A stretch of 64,000 bases of DNA from Hymenopus coronatus (lineage: Eukaryota; Arthropoda; Insecta; Mantodea; Hymenopodidae): assembly GCA_030762935.1 (NCBI GenBank), contig CM060890.1, forward strand, positions 63,242,765 to 63,306,764, given 5' to 3'. The translations under genes and the position numbers were made by a program. Below, in pieces: positions 32,950-44,215 of the stretch. Every line of letters starts with the position of its first letter. Position 1 is the stretch's first letter. Under the pieces are notes generated by a model. It was given only the letters and a program-made list of their open reading frames with translations, did no database searches and was not told where the DNA came from.

Positions 32950-33264
32950 TTAAGGTATTTCAGATCTACATACGCATTTCCGTGTGCCTTTAAATATTCA
33001 GTTTAGCTTCAATATTGAAAGATCAGTTTTTGTGTACAATTGGTTTTATTTCAACGCCTAACAGACAAAGTCAAGACACGAATTTCCAATGGTGGATAAG
33101 TTTGTTAATTTCCTATAGCTCCTAAGTGGAGCATAGACGATGTTTTCTTGATTGGATCTGAGTTTCTAGTTCGAGAGTCTGCCACTATGCGCCATGGTTA
33201 AGAGAGCTCGGCTCTTCACCCACAGATGGCACTGTAAGACAAAGTTACGACTTCGCGAAATGGC
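32950..33264. other. unassigned stretch
   Basis: Nothing recognised. Confidence 0.35.
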
Positions 33265-33475
33265 GGAATTTTGCCCAGAAACCTTAACATTTCAAGGAAC
33301 GGGATTTTTTTTTACGTGCAAATAAGCCTTACACGAGATCACCGGCTTTAATTTCCTTTCCGAAGGAAACCATGCTATAGATTTTTGCTTCTGAAGAAAT
33401 ATCCATCACCCTCCGCCCGGTTGGAACCTGTGTTTTAGAGGCTAGCATGGTAACCGCTACACCCGGAGAGTGACC
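33265..33475 (-). mobile_element. SINE C copy, degraded
   Basis: Plus-strand blocks include TTTTTTTTTACGTGCAAATA, GGCTTTAATTTCCTTTCCGA, AGGAAACCATGCTA, ACCCTCCGCCCGGTTGG and AGCATGGTAACCGCTACACC. They correspond in order to the reverse-oriented copy at 43485-43708. The B box is mutated (GGTTGGAACC). Confidence 0.8.
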
Positions 33476-34410
33476 AAATGGGTAGTAATGGGAGAAAAAA
33501 CATCCAAGGGAAGAAAAATTTTCAAAATTAAAACAATTGTATATTTTCTGCTGGATATTTCGAACTCGCTATTATTAAAATGATTTCATGTTTCCAAGTG
33601 CTTCTTTTGATTAGATTTATCATTGTTTATTCGTGAACAACAAACTTACAACTTTCAGCATATATACCATTTGTATCATTTGCGCTGAATATAATTACTT
33701 TCATATTTTTTTCTAAAATAAATTTTCACTCATTACAGTCATTTATCTAGATTTCAACACCACCTAGTTTTTTTTTTGTTTTTTTTTTAATAAATTTCAA
33801 CATTTTTACAAAGAACACTGTTTGATCACTTGCTACCATTATTGGGTCTCTAGTTTGCGAAGGTGAAGGTGAAGAAGAAGTCAGAAAAAGTGAGGCTGAT
33901 CCTGGAAGGTTTAAACAGATTGGCCTCGGATGCTCTCGGATATTTCTGGAAGGCAAAGCTTCTGGAATGTTGGTGCTTGTATAATTAGGCAGCTGGGGCA
34001 TTCGTCAATCAGTCAGCTAGTCAGAAAGGAATCGAAGCGACGAGAGGTGGTGAGATTGTTACCTATGCTTCAGAATCCAACCAGCATTTTCTTTTGATCA
34101 ATCTGAGTAAAACGACGCGTGAAGGTCTTTCTTTTCTGGCAATGACAAATAGCAGCCGACTTACCAGGTTGATTTACCCGAAAGGGTACATTAGCCAGAT
34201 TAATATGATTTCAAATGATGTCTGAAATCACTCATTGATTGCAGTCGCATTCCTTAGAAGATAGATCATAAAAATTACAATGCTCCTCATCCTCTGTCAA
34301 TATCTTGTATTTAAAAAACTAACAAAAGCCGAAGTTGGTATATTTTTTATAATTATTGGTTTGTTTTCACAAGCAGTACTTATACAATATAGTATTAAAC
34401 CCTTAGAATG
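33476..34410. other. unassigned stretch with an open frame
   Basis: On the plus strand, about 33855-34224 stays in one frame with only one internal TAG. The second part (about 78 codons) reads EIVTYASESNQHFLLINLSK and onwards, but there is no start codon and no family I recognise. The opposite strand has an 84-codon frame at 33747-34001. Chance, a decayed exon or a decayed mobile-element gene are all possible. Confidence 0.25.
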
Positions 34411-35228
34411 TTTCTCTACTTAGTTAGTACATAGGTTGCACTCCATCCAAAAATCTGATTCCGAGATTTCAATGAAATACACGTTTAGAATCCCAGTATC
34501 CAAAACAGCACCTTTTTAGCAAAAGGTTTGTGTATGTCTGTGTGTGTGTGTTTTGTGAACACGATAACTGAAAAACATTAAAGTCGGTTAATACCAAATT
34601 CGATAGTTAAGTTCAGCATCTTCCAAGCATACGACACGAAGATTTTCGAGAAAATCCTCGCCTATTACCACCCTGAAAATGGAAAAATGTTCGAATATTT
34701 TGATTTTACAAAAACGGCTCCCAACAATTTTAATTAAAATGTTGTATATTAGAGATGCTTAACTAAAAAACAAAATATACACGTTGAACTATCTGGGAAT
34801 AGTCTCTGAACACCTGTTCACTGTGGATGACAAAATCTTACTACACAAAAAATGTGCATCTAATTAAAACAAATAATTTATGTCATATACATTTATTTTG
34901 GAGTTAACCACTTTTGGGATATTCCTTCTTATGGTGTCAATTTTAAAATACTAAACTATTCTCATACGGGAATTTGTCTTTCCTATTTCTTTTGTTTTAT
35001 CCTGGCCATCCAAATTAAACTTATTTAAATCACATAGCAACCAACGTTTAAAAGATAACCAATGTTTAAAGATGCCCAACGCATTCCTCTATTTCCCTGC
35101 TGGTTATAGGAAACTAAGTAATAAGACTTAGGTTAATGTTGATTAGTATAAAGTAGTTAGAACAATAAGCTCTTTTAAGAATAGTTAGATAGGTAAAACA
35201 ATCATGTGAATGGAATACAACAGATTTT
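34411..35228 (-). mobile_element. R-DINE copy 14, full length
   Basis: Runs from TTTCTCTACTTAGTTAGTAC (3' end inverted) through CGAGATTTCAATGAAATACA, a (TG)n block, AACACGATAACTGAAAAAC, ATTTTAATTAAAATGTTG and CTATCTGGGAATAGTCTCTG to terminal AATCATGTGAATGGAATACA. No coding capacity. Confidence 0.9.
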
Positions 35229-35484
35229 GTAGGATAAGAATGAAGTTAAATATTATCGACGTGTAAAAAATACTCAGTATAGAATATCAGCTGCTTAAGT
35301 TATTTTATTTTGTTAATATATTCAGAGGTAATACATGTAACATTTTATACACTATAATTATTTCGTTTATTACTTCGTTCCATGTGAACAAGTATTTTCT
35401 AAATCAATTATCATTTCCAGTTGAGTAATTCAGAACTATACACATTAGGTCCTCTTAAAAATGTTATTGGTATCTATTTAAAAA

Positions 35485-35856
35485 CATGTGAGTTCCATTC
35501 ACTTGGCTTTCTTTACTTATACAGCAACAAATTATTCTTTCAAGAGCTTATTCGTCCCTCTACTTCATGCTAATCACAATAAATTTCGGCAGAAATGGTT
35601 TGATTACTTATTTCCTTGTAGGTGGATGAGAAATAAGGGAATATACTAGGCCTACACGATCAAATCTTTTAAAAGTCGGTCGTTGAATTGGAAACTTCCT
35701 TCTCATAAAATGACCAAGATTGAAAAAGTGAATAATACTTCCCATTTGAGAAAAGTTCTATTGTGAATGTTAAAACCAATAACAAGAAATGTTTCGGAAA
35801 CAGGTCTATAAAAATTTGTACACGACATAAAATGTGTTTGAACAAGAAATTATGGC
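35485..35856 (+). mobile_element. R-DINE copy 15, 5' half
   Basis: Starts CATGTGAGTTCCATTCACTT after AAAAA, with GGCTTTCTTTAC. It follows the family to ACGACATAAAATGTGTTTG and is then interrupted by a SINE. No continuation is recognised beyond the SINE. Confidence 0.8.
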
Positions 35857-35867
35857 GTCATAGAAGG

Positions 35868-36104
35868 TTTTTTTCTTTTGGGTAGTGTTTAACGCCCGCT
35901 TTAACTACTAATGGCACCGCAGGCGGTGACATGAATGGTGATGGAGCACCGGTGGAATGTGAATGGTGGGGGAAACCGGAGTACCCGGAGAAAACCCGCC
36001 CCAGCGCCGTTTTGTCCACCACAAATCTCACATGCGGTAGCTTGGGATCGAACCCCGGCCGTCTAGGTGAGAGTCGATTGGTCTAACCACTCGGCCACGG
36101 CGCG
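35868..36104 (-). mobile_element. SINE A copy with perfect 11-bp target duplication
   Basis: GTCATAGAAGG occurs at 35857-35867 and again at 36105-36115, bracketing a complete minus-strand SINE. The poly-A side is a T-rich tract. The body contains GTTTAACGCCCGCTTTAACT, GGCACCGCAGGCGGTGACA, GGAGAAAACCCGCCCCAGC and TTGTCCACCACAAATCTCAC. The tRNA-like head, read on the minus strand, is CGCCGTGGCCGAGTGGTTAG ... GGGGTTCGATCCC, with A and B boxes intact. The head resembles Ser/Leu-type tRNA. This is the best reference copy of SINE A in the window. Confidence 0.95.
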
Positions 36105-36115
36105 GTCATAGAAGG

Positions 36116-36315
36116 GTTGTAACATCTGTGCGACAGTGGGTGCACTCCAGCTTAGGGTGTTCTGCTGGCAACGGGCAAGGTCTGGATTACTATCAGAGAT
36201 ACACTGTGCATACTTCGCCCTGAGGAACAGCAACTACCCTTCGTAAAACAGGTGATACAATTGTTTAAATAATGATACCAACATGATGAAACATGCAAGC
36301 ACGAAATTAGAAAAA
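36116..36315. other. unassigned spacer
   Basis: Nothing recognised between SINE A and R-DINE copy 16. Confidence 0.35.
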
Positions 36316-36480
36316 TCTAATGTGTTCCATTCACATGACTTTTTCTACCTCTCTGAAACAAAGTATTGTTAAAAACCTTATTTTTATATCTACTTCATGA
36401 TAATCAAGATAAACATTTGTGACAATAAGGGCAGAAATTTCCCTTATTACTTGGTTACTTGTAAGTAGAAGGGAAAAAAA
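36316..36480 (+). mobile_element. R-DINE copy 16, first 165 bp
   Basis: TCTAATGTGTTCCATTCACA followed by TGACTTTTTCTAC down to TTGTAAGTAGAAGGG, then an A-run in which copy 17 starts. Confidence 0.85.
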
Positions 36481-37212
36481 TCTAATGTATTCCATTCACT
36501 TCTGGCTGTTCGTTAAACAAACCTTTTATTCAAAACATTAATCTGTTGTCTACATAATGATAATCAAGATAAACAAAAGCAGAATTAATTGATTACTAGC
36601 TTTCTTGTAAGTAGAAGAGAAAGCGACAGTCTTGTCCTTTAAAAGTGGGTCACTATGTGAAACAATTGAAATTCCAATATCTTTGCTTGCCAATAAACAA
36701 ACGAAAAACGAGAAAAAAAAAGGTGTCTTCCCGTTGGAGAAAACTTTAAGTGGCTTAACATTGAAACCGATAATCCGGAATATTTCGAAAACGGTTAATT
36801 CTAGTTCCATAATAGTCATCCAGAATAAAGAGTTCTTTAGAGGCTATTTCCAAAAAAATTGAAGATCTACGTTTCGTTTGCCATAAAACTATCTTATACA
36901 CAAGATATTCTAATCAAAATCGTTAGAGCCATTTTTGAAAAAAACCAAAATTTCCGAAAAATATTCCATGTAAAGGGTAGTTTTGGGTGATGAGATTTTC
37001 TTGAAATCTTTGTTTCGTATTCTTGGAAGATACTAAACTTAATATATCAAGTTTGGCATTTAGCAGACTTCGTTTTAGAGCTGGGCTGACACTGACACAC
37101 ACAGATATTTTTCTATAAATGCTTTTTAGGATTCAGGGGTCTAAAAAAGCATATTTCCACTGTAATCTTGGTACCGATGTTCTTGCGGAATACAATATAT
37201 TTTCTATTAACA
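36481..37212 (+). mobile_element. R-DINE copy 17, nearly full length
   Basis: Starts TCTAATGTATTCCATTCACT after AAAAAAA. It carries all blocks through a very short CACACACAG block and CACTGTAATCTTGGTACCG, ending at ATATTTTCTATTAAC. The 3' palindrome is lost. Confidence 0.85.
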
Positions 37213-37224
37213 AAAAATATAGAA

Positions 37225-37556
37225 TATATGTTTTATTACTATGCAAATATCTTTAATAACCGCACTGTAATCATATTCGTTTGAGGCAACTTTGAGAAAA
37301 TCAAAATTTTCCAAAATGTTTCCATGTAAAGGATAATTTGGAGTGTGGGGATTTTTGTTAAAAAGATTCGTATAGCAACCTTAGAAGATACTGAAATTAA
37401 ATACCAAGTTTGTTATTTAGCCGACTTTTCGGTTTTGAAATATACTTGTTAGGATTCAGGGGGTTTCAATACATCTCTTTACGGTGAAATCTCGGTGAGA
37501 AAATTTTGGTGGAATGCAATATCTTCTCTACCTTCTATATACATACTAGAGAAAGT
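37225..37556 (+). mobile_element. R-DINE copy 16 or 17b, 3' third
   Basis: From CAAATATCTTTAATAACC through CCAAGTTTGTTATTTAGCC and CGGTGAAATCTCGGTGAG to CTATATACATACTAGAGAAAGT, followed by AAAAAATG. It may be the remaining 3' part of copy 16, split by copy 17, with a deletion. Confidence 0.75.
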
Positions 37557-37843
37557 AAAAAATGGTATGCTATATAATAGTGTGTTTGCAATGGCAAACA
37601 GAAAGTGAGAGAGTTGGATCATCCTAAGATGTTAAGACCCTAACACAAAAGCGTAATACATATATGGACAACAAAATATATCGTAACATAATTTACGCTT
37701 AAAGTGATAATGGTGCGATTTGTATGATAAAGTAAAGGAAAAAGTCTAGACATCATAGTTGATATTGCAACCTGGCATGCCACTTCTCTATGAAAAAATT
37801 AACAGGTTGTTACCCCTAATACAGTTTCTCTTTAAATAAAAAA

Positions 37844-38627
37844 GTTGATGTGTTCCATTCACATGACTTTCTCGACATTTTTTTAACAACTTATTGTTAA
37901 AAAGCTTATTCTTTTGTCTACTTTATAATAATTGAGATAAACATTAGCAGAAATTGTCTTAATTACTTGCTTCCTCGTAAGTAGAAGTTAAATAAAATAT
38001 AATAGGCTAAAATGATAGTTTTAAAATCTGGTCGTCATTTGGTTGAAATCCGATTCTATGCATGATGGCCAGGAGTTTACAAATTTGCGTGTGAGAAAAG
38101 TTTGAGTTTGAAACAAATAATAAGGAATATCTCAATAATGGTCAACTTAAAAAAAAAAATACATGTATGATATAAATTGTGTATTAACGAGATCTAAATT
38201 TTTGTTTACCTGTTACGCAAAATTCAACAAAATTCATCCGGAATAAAAAAGTCTTTGGAGACATTTTATTTGCGATGTAAATATCTTTAATATTCGGTAT
38301 TTTAATCAAAATCATTTGAGCCATTTTTGAGAAAATCAAAATTTTCGATTTTTTCCTACGTGAAGGGTAGTTTGGGATGGGGTATTTTTCTTAAAATCTT
38401 CGTGTCGCATCCCTGGAAGATACTTAACTTAAATACCAGGTTTGGTATTTTAGCTACTTCTAATTTCTGAGTTATCGTGATCATAGGCACACAGGCACAC
38501 GAGCACACATGGACATTTCTGTGGATCAGGGGACCCTAAAACGTGTACTTCCGGTGAAATCTCAGTATAACATTTTCGGATGCAATACCTCGCTATACAC
38601 TATGACCATAGTACGTGTGTACAAAGT
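37844..38627 (+). mobile_element. R-DINE copy 18, full length
   Basis: From GTTGATGTGTTCCATTCACA and TGACTTTCTCGAC after AAAAAA to CACTATGACCATAGTACGTG and TGTACAAAGT before AAAAATG, with a CACACAGGCACACGAGCACA block. No coding capacity. Confidence 0.9.
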
Positions 38628-38854
38628 AAAAATGCCAAATGTTGCAAGGGAAAAGTGAAAACAACGGCATCAACAAGCAAATATCACACGCTTTTTTGAT
38701 TTGGCGCGTAGAAGTTAAAGAGTTTCACACATAGAAAAAGGAGCAAAGAGAGGTTAGGAGCACAATACCAGCAAGAGAGTCTCCACAAGTGAGATGACTT
38801 TCTTCTCTGTGACACTTATCGCAAGAGAAGGCCATTTAGCCTTCTCTTTCAAAA
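38628..38854. other. unassigned spacer with a small hairpin
   Basis: AGAGAAGGC and GCCTTCTCT (about 38825-38848) form a 9-bp stem. Nothing else is recognised. Confidence 0.35.
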
Positions 38855-39300
38855 TTGCTTCTAACCCTTTCCTTTCTACACCATTCGAGAAGGAATGGAG
38901 TCAGCACTAAAACTGAATGGCAAACCATATTACCGCTCCTCAATCCCTCCGCTGATATCTCCAAAATACGGCAAATAAGAAACCAATGGATACACGTACG
39001 GAGTAAAGAAGTTAAACTTGCATGGACTCCATCGCATCGAGGTGAGGATCTTACAAGGCTGTGAGAAACGCCACCAAAACAGAGTAATCGTTTTACGAGG
39101 TTGCTATAAACCACCTCACAAGAAAATGAAATCGAGAGTTTAAGGGGCCATAGCATCTATGCTTCGCATCAATTCTGACACCTAACAGGAAAACTATGAA
39201 CAATTTCAAGAAATGTTTCCGATGAGCTCGGCCTGACAAGTGTTTTAGAAGAGATGATGTTCTAGCATAACAATGCACTCTTTACAGGAGCATGAAAACC
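38855..39300 (+). pseudogene. possible retroelement RNase H relic
   Basis: The 69-codon frame at 38855-39064 ends with EVKLAWTPSHRGEDLTRL. WTPSHRG is close to the W(V/T)PSH.G motif of the RNase H domain in LINE ORF2 and LTR pol proteins, where G(I/E).GNE.AD normally follows. The downstream sequence has stops in all frames, with a degenerate TMKTIEHI like the C-terminal EH(I/L) region of such elements. Only one motif supports the call. Confidence 0.4.
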
Positions 39301-41070
39301 ATAGAGCATATCACAAAATTGGGTTAGATGGAGCTGTCCCATCCCTCAGTCCATACCTTGCAAGTCTCAGACTTTAAATCTCGAAAACTGTTTGTGTGAA
39401 ACTCATTTTGAGAATTATCACAGCGTGGTTGATGCAATGAAGTGACTACATGTCTGTGCTTTTTATAGACGACTGAAACACGGATGAAGAAGCGCAGTCA
39501 TCTTTGATGTTTGCCCTTTTTACTTTCTCACAAAGATTGAAATTGGTAACTTTTTGGGTAGAGTAAGAGCCAAATTGATAAACAAAATTAGTAAGCAGGC
39601 GAAGAAGAAGAAAATTAAAGACAATATATTAAATTTAAGATGTAGTAAGACTCAATAGCTTGGCAACCACAGGGTTTGAGCCCATTGGGCTCCAGGATAA
39701 ACAACAACTCAGTGGAGAGATAAAAATGTAAAGAAATGTATAATCATTTGTAAAACTTTTGAAAATAGATATTCAAATATATCACATTCAAATACGTCCT
39801 CACATTTCAACAAAAATGAGCTTAAGAATAAGTATCTATGCATGACCATGCTCTTGTTCTCGCACTCACATAGTATAAGTTCAGAGAATTCATATTTCCT
39901 TCCACATTTCCCACAGTCTTGTGTACGTTCTAGTATGTGCAAATGTCAACATAGTGTGTTGAGGTCTGCGACTTTAAATGTATTTACTTACAAAAGAGTA
40001 TTATTCTGCCTACATCATTCATTCAAGGCTTGTTTGACAGCACTTTATTTCAATATTCTAGATGAACCTTACTAATTAAGTTATCCCATACGTGATACTT
40101 CTGGGAGATACGCCAGAGAAGATGAGACAGAACATGTCATGTCACGGGATTAAAAGGTCTCTAAAAGGAAGGTATAGATTATATTCAATGTAAAATATAA
40201 ATTATATCAAAGAGGGACAAATACACATTGGAAATAGCTTTAGCAAAAATGTAGAACATATGTAAGAATGCAAATACAGAGTTTACCACGGGCTGGCAAA
40301 CGACCCAAGTAGGTGAGTGTCGTTAAGGGTAGAACAATGAAACGAAGGGGTTGAAAGATTCACTGCCCGAGGGTGGACATAACAAAGCAAATAGAAACGG
40401 TTCTCTTGTTGTGGAGCGACGCGAATTCACTTGCTATGGAAGAAACGTTGGGTTAAGGCGTGATATTCCTGTCCGTGGTGGAAACGAGTGGGCTACATTG
40501 TGTTTATTTAATACACCAGAATACGGTCACGATTAATAAGAGATGATAGGCGCGATCGCGTAAAGCATAGCTCGAAAGGGGAAAATTTAGGAGGAATGCA
40601 TGTGTGCTCGATGGCAGAAAATGTCGAAGAAAATAAAAAAACTAGTTCAATAACAACCGTGAACTCAAAAGGAAAGCGCTTGTGTCTTACCGCACCATGC
40701 CGACACAACCTGAAATAGGGCACCCACATCTCCACACTAAACCTGAACCGGGATAAGAACCCGGCACCCTCAACCCACATATTAGGGAAGCGCTGCAAAG
40801 ACTAGGTACGTGAGCGAAGTTAGAGTTGTTTAAAGCAAGGAACAAGTGTACTTGTTTCATGCTGGGTTGTCCATAAAAGTTGATTGGGATTTATTCTGTA
40901 AGCATATTTTAAGTAATTTTAATGAATATATTTAAAGAATAAAAGTTGAGTAACTGTGTATATATTAGTTGCATATCTCTTTCTGTTCTGTTAGTCTAAA
41001 ATCTACACAACCTAATTTTCCTAATGCATTCTAGCTAAAGAATTGAACTTCTCTTACTCGAGACTATTGC
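39301..41070. other. unassigned stretch
   Basis: Frames of 61-96 codons without recognisable domains. The minus-strand segment at 40640-40800 has a tRNA-like B-box region (CCGGGTTCTTATCCCGG, read on the minus strand from about 40757), so an unclassified SINE is possible there. Confidence 0.3.
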
Positions 41071-41072
41071 AC

Positions 41073-41103
<31 letters not shown>

Positions 41104-41135
41104 AGTGTTTAACGCCCACTTTAACTGCTGTACTA
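41071..41135 (-). mobile_element. SINE A fragment, poly-A side
   Basis: A long T-run (about 41073-41100) is joined to GCTAGTGTTTAACGCCCACT and TTAACTGCT, the 3' end of SINE A. The rest is absent, as for a severely 5'-truncated insertion. Confidence 0.8.
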
Positions 41136-41394
41136 CATATTATTAAGCTGATAGAGCCTCGCTTATATTAAATGTTAAAATCATTTAATGACAATCAGTC
41201 TTTATTTAATTTGCATACCAAAGAATCAGTCAAACTCATAGTTTCATATATACTTACATTATAAACAGTGTTCAGAGCTATAAAGGATGGAAAGTACTTG
41301 ATTCACTATACCTTAATACAATCTATATGATAAATGTAACAAATAATTGATCTGCACTTTTATACGCTAAAACAGGTTTATGAAAAAAAAAAAG
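41136..41394. other. unassigned spacer
   Basis: AT-rich sequence ending in an A-run that precedes R-DINE copy 19. Confidence 0.35.
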
Positions 41395-41696
41395 CCTGAT
41401 GTGTTCCATTCATACTACTTTCTCTACATCTCTGTAAGAAATTATTGTTAATAAGTTAATTCTTCTATTCACTTCATGCTATCGAGGTAAATACTAGAGA
41501 AACGGTCTTATTACTTAGTTCATTACAAGTAGAAGGGAAATAAGGGAATACACTAGGCTAAACCATCAGTCATGTTACTATAGTATTGAAATCTGTTTCT
41601 TTGTGTGACAAGTTCTGTATGAGAACAATTTAAGTATTTTAAAACTGAAACCAATAAAAAGGAATATCTCAAAACCTTTCAACTCCAGGAAAAAAA
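41395..41696 (+). mobile_element. R-DINE copy 19, left part
   Basis: CCTGATGTGTTCCATTCATA followed by CTACTTTCTCTAC down to CTTTCAACTCCAGG and AAAAAAA. Interrupted there by copy 20. Confidence 0.9.
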
Positions 41697-42548
41697 TGAT
41701 GTGTTCAATTCACATGACTTTCCCTACATCTCTGCAACAAATTATTGTTAAAAAGCTTATGCTTTTATTTACTTCATGTTAATTCAGAAAAATTAGTAGA
41801 AATAGCCTTATTACTTGCTTCCTCGCAAGTAGAAGCGAAATAAGGGAGTACCATATATTAAAATGACTGTGATTGAAGTTCCTTTGTTTGTATGGACAGG
41901 AGATGACAAATTCCTGTATGAGAAAGTTTTTCAAAGCTGAAACGAAAAGCCACAATATCTTAAAAATGATCAACTCCACGTAAGAAATGTATATATCATA
42001 AATTGTGTGTTTTAATGTGCTCTACATTTTCTGTGGAGTAAGTTTTTGTCCATCTCTTACGGTTTAGCAGTTATGCAAAATTCCGCAAAATTCCTCCAGA
42101 ATAAAGTAGTCTTCAGAGGCTATTCCCAGAAAATTCAAGATATAAATTTTGTTTGTTAAGTAAATATCTTTAATATACGATATTTTAGTCAAAATCGTTA
42201 GAGCCATTTTTAATAAAATCAAACATTTCGAAAAAAGTTTCATGTAAAGGGTAGTTGGGGGTGGGGGCATTTTCTTGAAAATCTTTGTGCCGCATCCTTG
42301 GAAGATACAAAACCTAAATACCATGTTTGGTTTTTAACGGTCTTTTCGTTTTGGAGCTATGCTGCCCACAGATACAGACACATACACGCAGCCACACACA
42401 CAGACACACAGGACATTTTTCTAAAAATGTAATTTTTTGGATTCAGGGGACTCAAAACATGTATTTCCGGTGAAATCTCGGTATCAACTTTTGAGTACAT
42501 TACAATACCTTCTCTATACACTATGTACATAGTACGTGTAGAGAAAGT
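41697..42548 (+). mobile_element. R-DINE copy 20, full length, nested in copy 19
   Basis: 852 bp from TGATGTGTTCAATTCACATG to ACGTGTAGAGAAAGT. It is placed exactly in an A-run of copy 19: before it CTCCAGG plus A7, after it A5 plus TGTATGTGACATAAATTGAG, which continues copy 19. The CA block is GCAGCCACACACACAGACAC and the 3' palindrome CACTATGTACATAGTACGTG is intact. Confidence 0.95.
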
Positions 42549-42553
42549 AAAAA

Positions 42554-42582
42554 TGTATGTGACATAAATTGAGTGTTTTAAG
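42554..42582 (+). mobile_element. R-DINE copy 19, short right part
   Basis: TGTATGTGACATAAATTGAG and TGTTTTAAG continue copy 19 after the nested copy; the element then ends abruptly. Confidence 0.8.
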
Positions 42583-43484
42583 GAATAAAAGGGAAAGCAA
42601 TATCTCAAGAAGTTATTACAACATGCAATATAAATACTACAGAATACGTATAGTAATAGTTATCGCTACTATTGGCGGTGTGCTATTATGTACTTTTAAA
42701 TACTTTGAGTAAAGGAGACTTCTTTATTCAGAAAAACTAATCCATGAATGGTTCATGTGAACTAATTACTATGTGAATCAGAAGTAAACGATATTCTAGC
42801 ACTCGGAGATAAGCAAACACAGCTCTAAGATTCTACATCGTGTAATGTTTCAGCAATTAGAAGCGTGTACTACACTCCTAACATACAGCACTCCCTAGAA
42901 ACTAAACTGACTGCTCGTTCCGTAATCTGTGTACCAACAGACCAGCAGGAGAGCCATTTGGACTTAGTTCCAACAAGTATTTAATCGTATAATACCAACC
43001 TTGCTTGTGCATTTCAAAAATATCAGTAATTTATTAGACGTGTAAATATCTCAAGAGCTTTTAATCAAGTTAATGGCTTGGTCAAACACACAATAAAACC
43101 AAATTCCACGCCTCTTAACCCATTTCGGATAATTGGCACGGACGATGTCCAAGCAGGGTTTCCGCGCAATGTACACTGTAGGTGTTTAATTTTCTCTGAG
43201 GAAAATGACGATCTGGCGCAAGCACATATCCTACCATATTGCTGAAGCTACTATAGAAACTAGTAGAGAAGTCAAACTTTACTCCCCCCACCCCCAAAAA
43301 ATCTGATATGCCGCTGTCACGAAACTTTCCGTCTACAAACCTGTCTTACAGAAACGTTTTCTACCTATTCATCATTGATAAAAATAAACTTTCAGTTAAA
43401 ACAATCAGATTTCGTTGTAAAAAAAAAACTGGCGTGTTATTCATGGACGCTCTTTAACTACTGTGGTTAGTCCCATTCTAAATT
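42583..43484. other. unassigned stretch
   Basis: A 60-codon minus frame at 43115-43297 has no recognisable feature. Nothing else is seen. Confidence 0.35.
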
Positions 43485-43708
43485 GGACGTGAAAGACCAC
43501 TTAAATTTGCTCAGAGACCTCTCTGTCAGGCTTGAGGTTCTTTTACGTGCCGTAAATCCACGACATGGGACCAACGGCTTTAATTCCTTTCCGAAGGAAG
43601 CCATGCTAAGGATTTTTACACCTGAAAAAAGCCTTCGTCCTCCGCCGGGTTTGAACCGGCGACCTAGGGTATGGCATGGTAACCATTACACCACGGAGGG
43701 CGATGATT
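43485..43708 (-). mobile_element. SINE C copy, best preserved
   Basis: On the minus strand it begins GCCCTCCGTGGTGTAATGG and TTACCATGCC (A box), then CGCCGGTTCAAACCCGGCG (B box within a T-arm-like stem). The body follows: AGCATGGCTTCCTTCGGAA, TTAAAGCCGTTGGTCCCATG, TTTACGGCACGTAAAAGAAC, AGAGGTCTCTGAGC and TGGTCTTTCACGTCCAA. The central CCGTTGGTCCC ... ACGTAAAAGAACC block resembles a conserved core shared by several metazoan SINE families. An 85-codon plus frame across it is not a gene. Confidence 0.9.
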
Positions 43709-43877
43709 TCGTAGTAGATAAAGTAATATTAAAATTTTAAGAGCCTGTCGCATTATGATGGCTTTTAAATTCCATCCTCTTTGCTCTACTACAGCAGAGG
43801 GAAAATAAAAGCAAGCTCCCGTCTAAGAAGATGATAAATATTTGAAAACTCAAATAAATAATGAATAAATGAAAAGA

Positions 43878-44215
43878 AGTATCTCGGAATTCATTAACTC
43901 AGCGAAAAACGTATATTACAAACTGTATGCTTGAACAAGTGTATTTTTTATTGTGTCTTACCAATTACAAAAATGCTATTCAGAATGAAGAGAGCTTTAC
44001 ATGTTATTTCCAGAAAACTCAAAATATAAGTTCCTATGTTATGAAAATATTTAGAACGCATTCTTAGAAAATGCTGAAATGAATTACTAAGTTTGCATTT
44101 AACTGAATTTTGTTTTGGGGTTATGCTGCTCGCAGTACAAAACCAAACAAATGCTTTGTTTATTCAGGGCATCTCAAAAATGTTTCTGGTGAAATCTCGG
44201 GATCGAATATTTACA
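43878..44215 (+). mobile_element. R-DINE copy 21, degraded middle and 3' part
   Basis: AAGTATCTCGGAATTCATTA, TGTATGCTTGAACAAGTG, TTCCAGAAAACTCAAAATAT, GGGGTTATGCTGCTCGCAG and GGTGAAATCTCGGGATCG follow the family order. The 5' end, CA block and terminus are missing. Confidence 0.7.

Noticed and set aside
40640..40800. Unclassified SINE with B-box-like CCGGGTTCTTATCCCGG
   Set aside because: A single short motif without A box or second copy.
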